From positions 1 to 10,943 of the forward strand of contig USKL01000030.1 in the NCBI GenBank assembly GCA_900555225.1: 10,943 nt of DNA, read 5' to 3'. Made by a program: the position numbers and the translations under genes. Below, piece by piece: positions 1-5,779 of the stretch (position 1 is its first letter; every line of letters begins with the position of its first letter). The stretch is from an uncultured Collinsella sp. Lineage in GTDB: Bacteria; Actinomycetota; Coriobacteriia; Coriobacteriales; Coriobacteriaceae. The notes under the pieces were generated by a model. The model was not told the DNA's origin. It searched no databases and saw nothing but the letters and a program-made list of their open reading frames with translations.

Positions 1-621
1 GTTGTTCGGCGAGCCGGTGAACAGCGAGACGCCCATGGCGAGCAGCATGCCGCAGAGCAGGGCCTTGGTCAGGAAGGCCTGGAGTTTGGCAGCCGAGCTG
101 GCGCCGCGGAAGTTGAGGAAGATGACGTAGACTGCAAAGCCGAGCGCGATCAGCGTCGGGAACAGGTAGACGTCGGCCCCCAGTATGGTGTAGAGCTTGA
201 CGGCGCGCAGCCACTCAAGGCCGGGCAGGCTGCCGAACATCTCGGACACGAGGGTCGAAATGGCGATGGCCTCCCACGGGCACAGGATGCCGTTGCCCAG
301 GGCCAAAAGCCATCCGGTGATGTAGCTCAGCGTACGGCCAAAGCTACGATCGACATACTCGACGATGCCGCCCGAGATGGGGATAGCAGCCGTGAGCTCA
401 CCGAAAACAGCTCCGACGGGCACGAGGAAGATTGCACCCAAGAGGAATGCGATCATAGCGGGAACGGGACCGCCGCCCACGACCATCCAGTCGCCGACCT
501 GCAGAACCCAACCGGTACCGATGATGGCACCGAAACCGATGGTGAAGAAGTTCCAGAGCGAGAGCGTTTTCTTCATGCCGCCGTTATCCTCGACTGCAAC
601 CTCTGCGTTCTTGTCCGCCAT
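1..621 (-). CDS. APC-superfamily amino acid permease (partial, N-terminal 207 residues)
   Basis: This is an integral membrane amino acid transporter of the APC superfamily, cut by the left window edge. The first 207 codons are present and the frame is open to base 1. After a short hydrophilic tail (residues 1-20), TM1 carries GFGAIIGTGW (about 29-38), the unwound, substrate-binding glycine motif of this family. Further hydrophobic segments lie near 45-75, 97-125, 143-170 and 182-202. GELTAAIPISGG (74-85) matches the TM2-TM3 loop typical of APC permeases. The ATG at 621 is chosen because AGGAGG (633-628) stands 6 nt upstream, an excellent ribosome binding site. Full APC permeases usually have 430-500 residues, so more than half is missing. 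Substrate cannot be read from this part. It is divergent from the C39-like gene. Family call is firm; specificity is unknown. Confidence 0.9.
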   Translation of the reverse strand, partial: MADKNAEVAVEDNGGMKKTLSLWNFFTIGFGAIIGTGWVLQVGDWMVVGGGPVPAMIAFLLGAIFLVPVGAVFGELTAAIPISGGIVEYVDRSFGRTLSYITGWLLALGNGILCPWEAIAISTLVSEMFGSLPGLEWLRAVKLYTILGADVYLFPTLIALGFAVYVIFLNFRGASSAAKLQAFLTKALLCGMLLAMGVSLFTGSPNN

Positions 622-976
622 TGTTCCCCTCCTTTCCTTTTTGACGCCCCTTGACGTCACCCCTTGCGCGGTCTGTTTTGCCGCGCGCTTTTATTTCGTG
701 GCTTTAAGATACGGCCTTGGCACAGCAGCGCCGCTTGTAGCTCGACCGAAGGCAGAACTGCAAAACGAACGGCGCCGTTTTTGGGACGAACGGCGGGAGA
801 CGTCATTCGTCTTGGACGCTTTCATCTTGTCTGCTTTTGAATACCTGTTGCCGTGACGCTTGGCGCTCGGCGCGACAACGTTCATACCATTTGTCAGGCT
901 TTTGGCGCACATGCCCATGTGTCGTGCATCTTTTTATGTAGGATAGACAAGTTACACATGAGGCAAGGTGATTCGA
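622..976. promoter_or_regulatory. Divergent intergenic region between APC permease and C39-like peptidase genes
   Basis: This 355-bp spacer must hold both promoters. On the minus strand, TTGCAG and TACAAG, read from about 760 towards 728 with an 18-nt spacer, are a plausible but imperfect promoter for the permease. The region also has a direct repeat of ACGAACGGCG (765-774 and 786-795, 21 bp apart), the palindrome AACGGCGCCGTT (768-779), and an inverted repeat CACATG-CC-CATGTG (908-921). A further CACATG lies at 955-960, just before the peptidase start. I saw no convincing gene here; the reading frames across it lack family resemblance. Promoter assignments are tentative. Confidence 0.4.
666..696 (+). 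terminator. Terminator-like hairpin in the permease leader
   Basis: GCGCGG (666-671) pairs with CCGCGC (681-686) around a 9-nt loop, followed on the plus strand by CTTTTATTT. In plus orientation this has the form of an intrinsic terminator, yet no plus-strand gene precedes it. In minus orientation it would be a hairpin about 45 nt upstream of the permease start codon. It may shield the permease from antisense transcription or be a leader structure; neither is shown. Confidence 0.4.
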
Positions 977-1978
977 ATGGCATACGGATACAATGACGGC
1001 GACCAACGGCCACAAAGCGTGCGCCTTGCCGGCCGCACCACGCCAACGCCCAGAAGCACCTCCGACAACGACAACCCGCAGCGCCCCCAAGAGCAGCCCG
1101 GGGCTTCTTCGCGGCAACAAAGCCGTACCGTGCAGCAGTCAGACCGCGTGAGTACGAGCACACGCCAACGCCAGACCGACACATCGCAGCCACGCCGCTA
1201 CGATCGTCGTAAGACCGACTACTACGTCAAGCGCTCCTTTTCGCGACCTCAACGCGATCGCGGCAATTCCGCCCCTCACCCCGCGTCGCATACCACAAGC
1301 AACGCGCTTCCAGCCCGCCGCCTTCGCCTTGCGCTTTGCTCCATCGCCGCCTGCCTCGTCTTTGTGTTTTTGGGATCCTGTATCTCCCACGGGTCGGCCG
1401 GTCTTGAGCCCACTGCCGAGGACAAGCTGCTTAAAGCTCCCGTCGCGCCCGGTTACTCCTTTGCGTTCTCGACCCCACGCTCGCAATGGCAGGCCGGCAC
1501 CATGCCCCACATCTACCAAATTGACCCCGCATGGTCGGAGCTGCCCTATGCCGGTGGCACTATTCGCGAAAACGCTTGCGGTCCCACCTGCCTCACCATG
1601 GTCTATATCTTTAAGACCGGCCACACCGATAAGACACCGGTCGATATATGCGCACTGGCCGAAGCCGGCAACTACGCCCCCACCGGTGCCACCGAGTGGT
1701 CGTTTATGACAGGCGGTGCGTGGCAGCTGGGGCTCAACGGAACACAGCTCTATAACGATCGCGAATCGATTACCCAAGCACTTCGCTCGGGTGCGCCCGT
1801 CATCGCCGCAGTGCGCCCCGGTACGTTTACCAACGTAGGCCACTACATCGTGCTCTACGGCATCGACGACGCCAACCAGATTGGCGTCTACGACCCCAAC
1901 TCGGCCAGCCGCAGCGCCCGCCGCTGGGGCGTCGTAGAGGTCCTCAACGAAGTCGAAGCCATGTGGGCCTACTACTAG
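977..1978 (+). CDS. C39-like (papain-fold) cysteine peptidase, membrane-anchored
   Basis: The C-terminal part (about 170-333) fits the Peptidase_C39_2/C39-like fold. The expected triad is visible: Cys201 in NACGPTC, His289 in VGHYIVLYG and Asp306 in VYDPNS. Such domains cleave peptides or bind them. Residues 1-113 are hydrophilic and low in complexity, rich in Q, R, S, T and P. One hydrophobic segment follows (about 116-135), so the likely topology is a cytoplasmic tail, one membrane helix and an extracellular catalytic domain. LGSC (132-135) resembles a lipobox, but lies too far from the N-terminus for an ordinary lipoprotein signal. ATG at 977 is preferred, with AAGGTG 6 nt upstream; GTG at 968 in the same frame would add three residues but sits only 4 nt from a GAGG. 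The stop codon overlaps the start of a repeat cluster. It is a single gene, convergent with arcC. Substrate is unknown, and a non-peptidase role for the fold cannot be excluded. Confidence 0.83.
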   Translation: MAYGYNDGDQRPQSVRLAGRTTPTPRSTSDNDNPQRPQEQPGASSRQQSRTVQQSDRVSTSTRQRQTDTSQPRRYDRRKTDYYVKRSFSRPQRDRGNSAPHPASHTTSNALPARRLRLALCSIAACLVFVFLGSCISHGSAGLEPTAEDKLLKAPVAPGYSFAFSTPRSQWQAGTMPHIYQIDPAWSELPYAGGTIRENACGPTCLTMVYIFKTGHTDKTPVDICALAEAGNYAPTGATEWSFMTGGAWQLGLNGTQLYNDRESITQALRSGAPVIAAVRPGTFTNVGHYIVLYGIDDANQIGVYDPNSASRSARRWGVVEVLNEVEAMWAYY

Positions 1979-2057
1979 TCATTGAGGACAGACTTAAATG
2001 AGTGGTCATTGGGGACGCTCTTGTTTGACTAGTCATTTAAGAACGTCCCCAATGACT
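1977..2057. repeat. Cluster of three contiguous 27-bp REP-like repeats
   Basis: Three 27-bp units lie end to end: 1977-2003 and 2004-2030 in direct orientation, then 2031-2057 inverted. Each begins with AGTCATT (GGTCATT in unit 2) and ends in a near-complementary TGACT or TGAGT, so each unit can fold on itself; GGGGAC or GAGGAC is the conserved core. Unit 3, reverse-complemented, matches unit 1 at 22 of 27 positions and unit 2 at 22 of 27. Units 2 and 3 together form a 54-bp imperfect inverted repeat. The form resembles REP/BIME elements mobilised by Y1-type (RAYT) transposases, but no transposase is present. The first unit contributes the last bases of the C39-like gene's stop codon. Confidence 0.75.
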
Positions 2058-2067
2058 AGGTGAATAG

Positions 2068-2101
2068 CAAAAGCCCCGCAGTCGGAGCGGACTGCGGGGC
2101 T
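2068..2101 (-). terminator. Intrinsic terminator of arcC
   Basis: AGCCCCGCAGTC (2072-2083) pairs perfectly with GACTGCGGGGCT (2090-2101) around a 6-nt loop. Reading the minus strand, the stem runs straight into TTTTGCT. The hairpin lies 66 nt past the arcC stop. On the plus strand no T-run follows, so it is a weak stop for the convergent C39-like gene. Confidence 0.88.
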
Positions 2102-2107
2102 CATGAA

Positions 2108-2153
2108 GAGAGGCTAGTTTGTGGGCGCCTTGCCTGGCGCCCACGAGAGAGGC
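2108..2153. repeat. Hairpin flanked by 7-bp direct repeats in the arcC 3' region
   Basis: GTGGGCGCC (2121-2129) and GGCGCCCAC (2136-2144) form a perfect 9-bp stem with a 6-nt loop and no T-run on either side. GAGAGGC occurs on both flanks (2108-2114 and 2147-2153). It lies between the arcC stop codon and its terminator. It could stabilise the mRNA 3' end, or be the footprint of a small inserted element. Confidence 0.55.
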
Positions 2154-2166
2154 AACAGAGTAGAGA

Positions 2167-3129
2167 CTACTCGTGGATGCGGGTACCGGAGAGGCCGGCC
2201 ATGGTCTCGGCGGCCTTGTCCAGAGCGCCGATGATGCAGGTGCGGCCCTTGCGGGAACGCGCGAACTTGATGGCAGCGCGGACCTTGGGCTCCATGGAAC
2301 CCTTGCCGAACTGGCCCTCGTCGGCCAGGCGCTCGGCCTCGTCGGCGGTGAGGTCCTCGAGCTCCTCCTGGTTGGGCTTGCCAAAGTTGATGGCGACGTG
2401 CTCAACGGCGGTCAGCAGGAACAGAACGTCAGCGTCGCAGTCCTCGGCCAACAGCTCGCCGCCCAGGTCCTTGTCGATGACGGCGGGAACGCCCTTGTAG
2501 CAGCCCTTGTTCTCGTAGTCGCGGACGACGGGGATGCCGCCGCCACCGCAGGCGATGACGATGAACTCGTTGTCGAGCAGGTTGAGGATGGAGTCGGCCT
2601 CGACGATCTTCTTGGGATCGGGGGAAGCGACGACGCGACGCCAGCCGCGGCCGGAATCCTCGACGAAGACCTTGGAGGGATCCTCGGCCATGAACTCCTT
2701 GGCCTGCTCCTCGGTATAGAAGGGACCGATCGGCTTGGTCGGGTTCTTGAACGCGGGATCGTCGGGATCGCACTCGATCTGGGTGACGACGGTGGCGGCG
2801 TGCCAACGCTTATAGCGCTTGTGCATCTCGCGGCCGATGCCCTGCTGCAGGTGATAACCAATGTAGCCCTGGGACATGGCGCCGCACTCGGGCAGCGGCA
2901 TCTCGGGGGTACCGATGGCATCGTGGGCAGCGGCGAAGGCGTTCTGGATCATGCCGACCTGCGGGCCGTTGCCGTGGGTGATGATGATCTCGTTGCCCTG
3001 CTCGATGAGGCCGAGGAGGGCATGGGCGGTGTTGCTCACGGCCTCGATCTGCTCGACGGGGTTGTTGCCGAGGGCGTTGCCGCCAAGGGCGACGACAATA
3101 CGATCGGGCTTACCAAGAGGCTTAGACAT
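2167..3129 (-). CDS. arcC: Carbamate kinase ArcC
   Basis: Carbamate kinase reversibly converts carbamoyl phosphate and ADP to carbamate and ATP; it is the last, ATP-yielding step of the arginine deiminase pathway and of related routes from citrulline, agmatine or purines. The 320-residue product fits the usual 310-315 and the amino acid kinase fold. Visible motifs are VVALGGNAL (12-20), HGNGPQVG (52-59), MSQGYIGYHLQQ (85-96), the family segment TKPIGPFYTEEQAKE (131-145), GRGWRRVVASPDP (160-172), CGGGGIPVV (194-202), VIDKDLGGELLA (217-228) and GQFGKGSMEPKV (272-283). ATG at 3129 is chosen because AAAGGA (3143-3138) lies 8 nt upstream; the frame stays open 36 bp further, but that extension would displace the family N-terminus. 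It stands alone, with its own terminator and a long AT-rich upstream region; arcA and arcB are not in the window, so the source of its carbamoyl phosphate is unknown. Confidence 0.97.
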   Translation of the reverse strand: MSKPLGKPDRIVVALGGNALGNNPVEQIEAVSNTAHALLGLIEQGNEIIITHGNGPQVGMIQNAFAAAHDAIGTPEMPLPECGAMSQGYIGYHLQQGIGREMHKRYKRWHAATVVTQIECDPDDPAFKNPTKPIGPFYTEEQAKEFMAEDPSKVFVEDSGRGWRRVVASPDPKKIVEADSILNLLDNEFIVIACGGGGIPVVRDYENKGCYKGVPAVIDKDLGGELLAEDCDADVLFLLTAVEHVAINFGKPNQEELEDLTADEAERLADEGQFGKGSMEPKVRAAIKFARSRKGRTCIIGALDKAAETMAGLSGTRIHE

Positions 3130-3480
3130 TGCTGGAATCCTTTCTGTAAAAGGCCTACAACCCATTAATAACCCGCGTCCGTGCGATACGCGAGTTTATT
3201 AAGGTTTATATTCTCTTTATCGCTCATTTTATTCATTTTGAAAATAGCGGAACGGTGAACGGTCGTTTTTATCCGCTCAGCGTACAGAACTCCAGCTCAG
3301 ACATATCTACGTAATTTACGTGCGACTTTATTTAAATGAAGCAAGGATTATGTCGGATTATGCAAACTACATCTCTGCTAAACACAAAACGGACAGCGCA
3401 ATATCTTACTCGCACTATACGAGATTCTATGCACATATAAGTCGAGTATGCACCCCTGCAAAAACAAGGGGCTTTTCATC
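3130..3480 (-). promoter_or_regulatory. AT-rich upstream region of arcC with operator-like repeats
   Basis: This non-coding stretch is clearly richer in A and T than its surroundings and probably carries the arcC promoter. On the minus strand TATAAA (3210-3205) is a possible -10 box, without a good -35. Operator-like features are ACGTAA-T-TTACGT (3309-3321), a tandem repeat of GAACGGT (3250-3263) and AGCGGA/TCCGCT arms (3246-3251 and 3272-3277). On the minus strand AATGAATAAAATGAG (about 3239-3225) loosely resembles an ArgR half-site, which would suit an arginine-catabolic gene; this is a guess. A 107-codon plus-strand frame starting at 3320 has no recognisable domain and runs through hairpins, so I do not call it. 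Confidence 0.4.
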
Positions 3481-3690
3481 CAGCATAAGGAATAAAGAAG
3501 AGCTCCGAAAAGGCGGCAACAGCCAAGTCCCCCATCCATCCCCAAAGTGGCGCGAGGTTTCGCGGCAAAGCCGCGAAACAGCGAAAGGGACGGAATACCC
3601 GCCAACTACGTCCTTCATCCGCCCACACAATCCGAGGACGTAGTCGTAGCAGGATCTGAGGGCTGACCTTCGCGGGCACTCCGCAGGACG
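3481..3690. other. Hairpin-rich intergenic segment, possible structured RNA
   Basis: No gene is recognised here. Strong inverted repeats follow one another: GTTTCGCGGC/GCCGCGAAAC with an AAA loop (3557-3579, perfect 10-bp stem), ACTACGTCCT/AGGACGTAGT with a 20-nt loop (3605-3644), and a bulged stem at 3667-3687. The terminator-type hairpin at 3691-3731 comes next. I looked for hallmarks of tmRNA, RNase P RNA, SRP RNA and T-box leaders and found none. It could be the ilvE 3' region, a small RNA of either strand, or a mobile repeat. Confidence 0.4.
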
Positions 3691-3731
3691 AAAGAACCTC
3701 CGCCGCACGAAGTGCGCAGCGGAGGTTCTTT
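3691..3731 (-). terminator. Probable ilvE terminator (bidirectional hairpin)
   Basis: AAAGAACCTCCGC (3691-3703) pairs with GCGGAGGTTCTTT (3719-3731), and an inner CGCAC/GTGCG stem with a GAA loop continues it, interrupted by a small CA bulge. Both outer edges are A/T runs, so the hairpin can work in either direction. It lies 58 nt past the ilvE stop codon. The T-run is short and partly inside the stem. Confidence 0.75.
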
Positions 3732-3789
3732 CATGTCCGAGGTCGCGCCGGAAAGGAAGATCGCCCTCGGGCCGGACAGCTAAGACAGC

Positions 3790-4842
3790 TTACGCGACGG
3801 TGTAAACCCAGTTGTGCTTGTCCTCGACAGCACCAGACTGGATGCCGGTCAGAGTCTCGCGGAGCTTCTTCATCACAGGGCCGATCTCGGTGTAGCCAGC
3901 CGGGAAGGTCACGGTCTCGTCGGCGCCGTAAACCTTGTTGTCGATCTCGCCAACCGGGGAGATGACGGCAGCGGTGCCGCACAGGCCGCACTCGACAAAG
4001 GTACCGGCCTTGACCTCGGCCCACTCGACGGGACGCTGGTCAACGGTCATGCCCAGGTCCTGAGCAACCTGAACGAGCGAACGACGGGTGATAGAGGGCA
4101 GGATGGAGTCGGTGTGCGACTGCGGAACGACGAGCGTGCCGTCCTCCTTCACGAACAGGACATTGGCGCCACCGGTCTCCTCGACATAGGTGCGGGACTC
4201 GGAGTCGAGATACAGGTTCTCGGCATAGCCCTCGCGATGGGCCTCCATCGTGGGCTTAAGGGACATGGCGTAGTTCAGGCCGGCCTTGATGTTGCCGGTG
4301 CCGTGCGGTGCGGCACGGTCATACTCGGAAACGCGCAGCTTGACGGGCTTGAGGCCGCCCTTAAAGTACGGACCGACCGGGGTCACGAGAATGCGGAACG
4401 TGTACTCAGGAGCGGGAGCCACGCCGATCACGTCACCGGAGCCGATCATAAACGGACGCACGTACAGGGTCGCGCCGGAGCCGAAGGGCGGAACCCAGGC
4501 GGCGTTGGCAGAAACGACCTGCTTGACGGCCTCAACGAACTTGTCCTTGGGGAACGGGGGCATCTCGAGGCGCTGGGCAGAGTTGTACATACGCTCGGCG
4601 TTCATGTCGGGACGGAAGCAGACGATGCTGCCGTCCTCGGCGGTGTAGGCCTTCAGGCCCTCAAAGACCTCCTGGCAGTAATGGAAGATACCGCCGCACT
4701 CGGAGACATGCAGGGTGTGGTCGGTGGTCAGGCCGCCCTCGTCCCACTCGCCATCCTTCCAATGGGCCTCGTAGCTGTAATCGGTCTTCATGTAGCCAAA
4801 GCCGAGGCTACCCCAATCGATATCCTTCTTCTCGACAGTCAT
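3790..4842 (-). CDS. ilvE: Branched-chain amino acid aminotransferase IlvE
   Basis: This PLP enzyme (fold type IV) exchanges the amino group between glutamate and the 2-oxo acids of leucine, isoleucine and valine: the last biosynthetic step, or the first step of breakdown. The 350-residue product matches the longer BCAT group. FEGLKAY (60-66), LYVRPFMIGS (126-135), GTGNIKAGLNYA (181-192), EETGGANVLFV (221-231) and CGTAAVISPVG (288-298) are typical. Lys186 in NIKAG is the expected PLP Schiff-base lysine. The redox CxxC of mammalian BCATs is absent: the aligned positions are Ala and Ser. ATG at 4842 is chosen because AAGGAG (4854-4849) lies 6 nt upstream. The frame stays open to 4992, but that extension has no family resemblance and would begin about where transcription probably starts. 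It stands alone, between its own promoter and terminator. Confidence 0.96.
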   Translation of the reverse strand: MTVEKKDIDWGSLGFGYMKTDYSYEAHWKDGEWDEGGLTTDHTLHVSECGGIFHYCQEVFEGLKAYTAEDGSIVCFRPDMNAERMYNSAQRLEMPPFPKDKFVEAVKQVVSANAAWVPPFGSGATLYVRPFMIGSGDVIGVAPAPEYTFRILVTPVGPYFKGGLKPVKLRVSEYDRAAPHGTGNIKAGLNYAMSLKPTMEAHREGYAENLYLDSESRTYVEETGGANVLFVKEDGTLVVPQSHTDSILPSITRRSLVQVAQDLGMTVDQRPVEWAEVKAGTFVECGLCGTAAVISPVGEIDNKVYGADETVTFPAGYTEIGPVMKKLRETLTGIQSGAVEDKHNWVYTVA

Positions 4843-5071
4843 ATGCCGCTCCTTACATACACAGTTGCAAACTCGCGAACCCGCACGCAAGGACCGAGGC
4901 CGACCGCGTCGCAACGTCACACGCCCGGAGCGTAGAGCCGGACGGGACACGCAAACGGCATCAAAGCCGATGGCACGTCGATTCGCATGCACGAGATTGT
5001 ACTCCCCGCACGCGTCTGATAAAACGTTTTTCTTTAACTAACTAAAGTATTTTCATTTGACCGAAGCTAAA
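4843..5071 (-). promoter_or_regulatory. ilvE promoter and long leader
   Basis: On the minus strand TACAAT (5001-4996) is a good -10 box; the expected -35 position has only TTTTAT. Transcription would start near 4989, giving a leader of about 145 nt before the ATG. A CTTTA/TAAAG inverted repeat (5032-5036 and 5043-5047) lies about 35 bp upstream of the -10 and could be an operator. The leader has only short stems such as CGGC/GCCG; no T-box or attenuator motif was recognised. Confidence 0.45.
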
Positions 5072-5103
5072 GAGGCCCGCCGCCGTAAGCGGTGACGGGC
5101 CTC
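5066..5103 (-). terminator. Intrinsic terminator of the DedA-family gene
   Basis: GAGGCCCG (5072-5079) pairs with CGGGCCTC (5096-5103), with an inner GC-rich stem. Read on the minus strand it is followed by TTTAGCTT. It begins 28 nt after the DedA-family stop codon and separates that gene from the ilvE promoter. Confidence 0.85.
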
Positions 5104-5131
5104 AACTGTACGGTCTGCGCGCTGGCTCGAG

Positions 5132-5779
5132 CTAGGCGTTCTTTTTACCGAGCTTAGCCTTAACCAGACCGATCACGGTCGGGATGATCGACACGGCGAC
5201 AATCCCGATGATCAGCAGCTCAAAGTGCTCCTGCACAAACGGAATGCCACCAAAGAAGTAACCCAGCAGCGTAAAGACCGTCGACCAGGTAATGCCACCC
5301 AGCACGTTAAAGACGACAAAGTTGCGCCAGTGCATGCCGCCCATGCCGGCGATAAAAGGCACAAAGGTGCGGATGAACGGGAAGAAGCGACCGAGGAAGA
5401 TGGCCAGATGGCCCCACTTATCCAGGAAATCCTCGGACTTTTTGATGCGCTCAGGCGTCATGGCCTTTACCTTGCCCGAAGCAATGATCTTGCGGCCAAA
5501 GAAGTGGCCGATCATAAAGTTGCACTGATCGCCCAGGATGGCTGCGGCCCATGCGGTGGCCAGAAGCGCCACGATGTTAAAGCCGCCGTTATGGGCAAAG
5601 AAGCCCGAGGCAAACAGCAGCGAGTCGCCGGGAAGGAACGGGAAGAACACCACGCCCGTCTCGATAAAGATGATTAGGAATACGCAGCCGTAGGCCATAA
5701 GCGGGCCGGCGGCGATCCAGCTGGCGATCGCGGTGCGCGGGTCCTTAAGCAGCTCGGCGATAAAATTGATGAAACCCAT
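5132..5779 (-). CDS. DedA family (VTT/SNARE-associated domain) membrane protein
   Basis: DedA proteins are polytopic inner-membrane proteins; some members move undecaprenyl phosphate or phospholipids across the membrane and support envelope homeostasis. The 215-residue product is of usual family length. Four charged residues known to matter in E. coli YqjA (Glu39, Asp51, Arg130, Arg136) have counterparts here one position later: Glu40 in FIETGV, Asp52 in FLPGDSLLFASG, Arg131 and Arg137 in LGRFFPFIRTFVPFIAGMGG. GDQCNFMIGHFFGRK (84-98) is also typical. Hydrophobic segments lie near 27-47, 68-83, 155-178 and 186-207. ATG at 5779 has GAGAGG (5794-5789) 9 nt upstream; in-frame TTG at 5818 and GTG at 5812 are less likely. 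TATACT (5831-5826, minus) is a possible -10 box giving a leader of about 40 nt. Substrate is not readable from sequence. Confidence 0.93.
   Translation of the reverse strand: MGFINFIAELLKDPRTAIASWIAAGPLMAYGCVFLIIFIETGVVFFPFLPGDSLLFASGFFAHNGGFNIVALLATAWAAAILGDQCNFMIGHFFGRKIIASGKVKAMTPERIKKSEDFLDKWGHLAIFLGRFFPFIRTFVPFIAGMGGMHWRNFVVFNVLGGITWSTVFTLLGYFFGGIPFVQEHFELLIIGIVAVSIIPTVIGLVKAKLGKKNA

Noticed and set aside
284..298. CxxC redox motif in the aminotransferase (ECGLCG)
   Set aside because: It is offset from the mammalian BCAT CxxC; the equivalent positions here are Ala and Ser. (Positions given are residues of IlvE, about bases 3990-3946.)
365..856. Plus-strand frame of 163 codons across the permease start and divergent spacer
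   Set aside because: Its first half is antisense to the permease, and the rest is non-coding-like.
1977..2057. Rho-independent terminator of the C39-like gene
   Set aside because: The inverted repeat lacks a T-run on the plus strand, and the triplicated 27-bp unit structure is better explained as a repeat element.
2173..3168. Plus-strand open frame of 331 codons opposite arcC
   Set aside because: It lies wholly antisense to a confidently identified gene and is rich in Gly, Leu, Asp and Val as expected from the complement of GC-rich codons; no domain is visible.
3320..3643. Possible 107-residue plus-strand protein in the ilvE-arcC spacer
   Set aside because: No clear ribosome binding site or domain; the second half runs through strong hairpins. 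A conserved homologue would revive it.
3640..3731. T-box riboswitch in the ilvE-arcC spacer
   Set aside because: The terminator-like hairpin near an amino-acid gene suggested it, but no TGGNACC-type antiterminator sequence was found, and the hairpin is downstream of ilvE and not upstream.
3814..4935. Plus-strand open frame of 373 codons opposite ilvE
   Set aside because: Antisense shadow of the branched-chain aminotransferase gene, with low-complexity composition and no recognisable motif.
4843..4992. N-terminal extension of IlvE by 50 residues
   Set aside because: The extension is Arg-rich without family similarity, the likely transcription start lies at about its first codon, and a strong ribosome binding site precedes the internal ATG at 4842.
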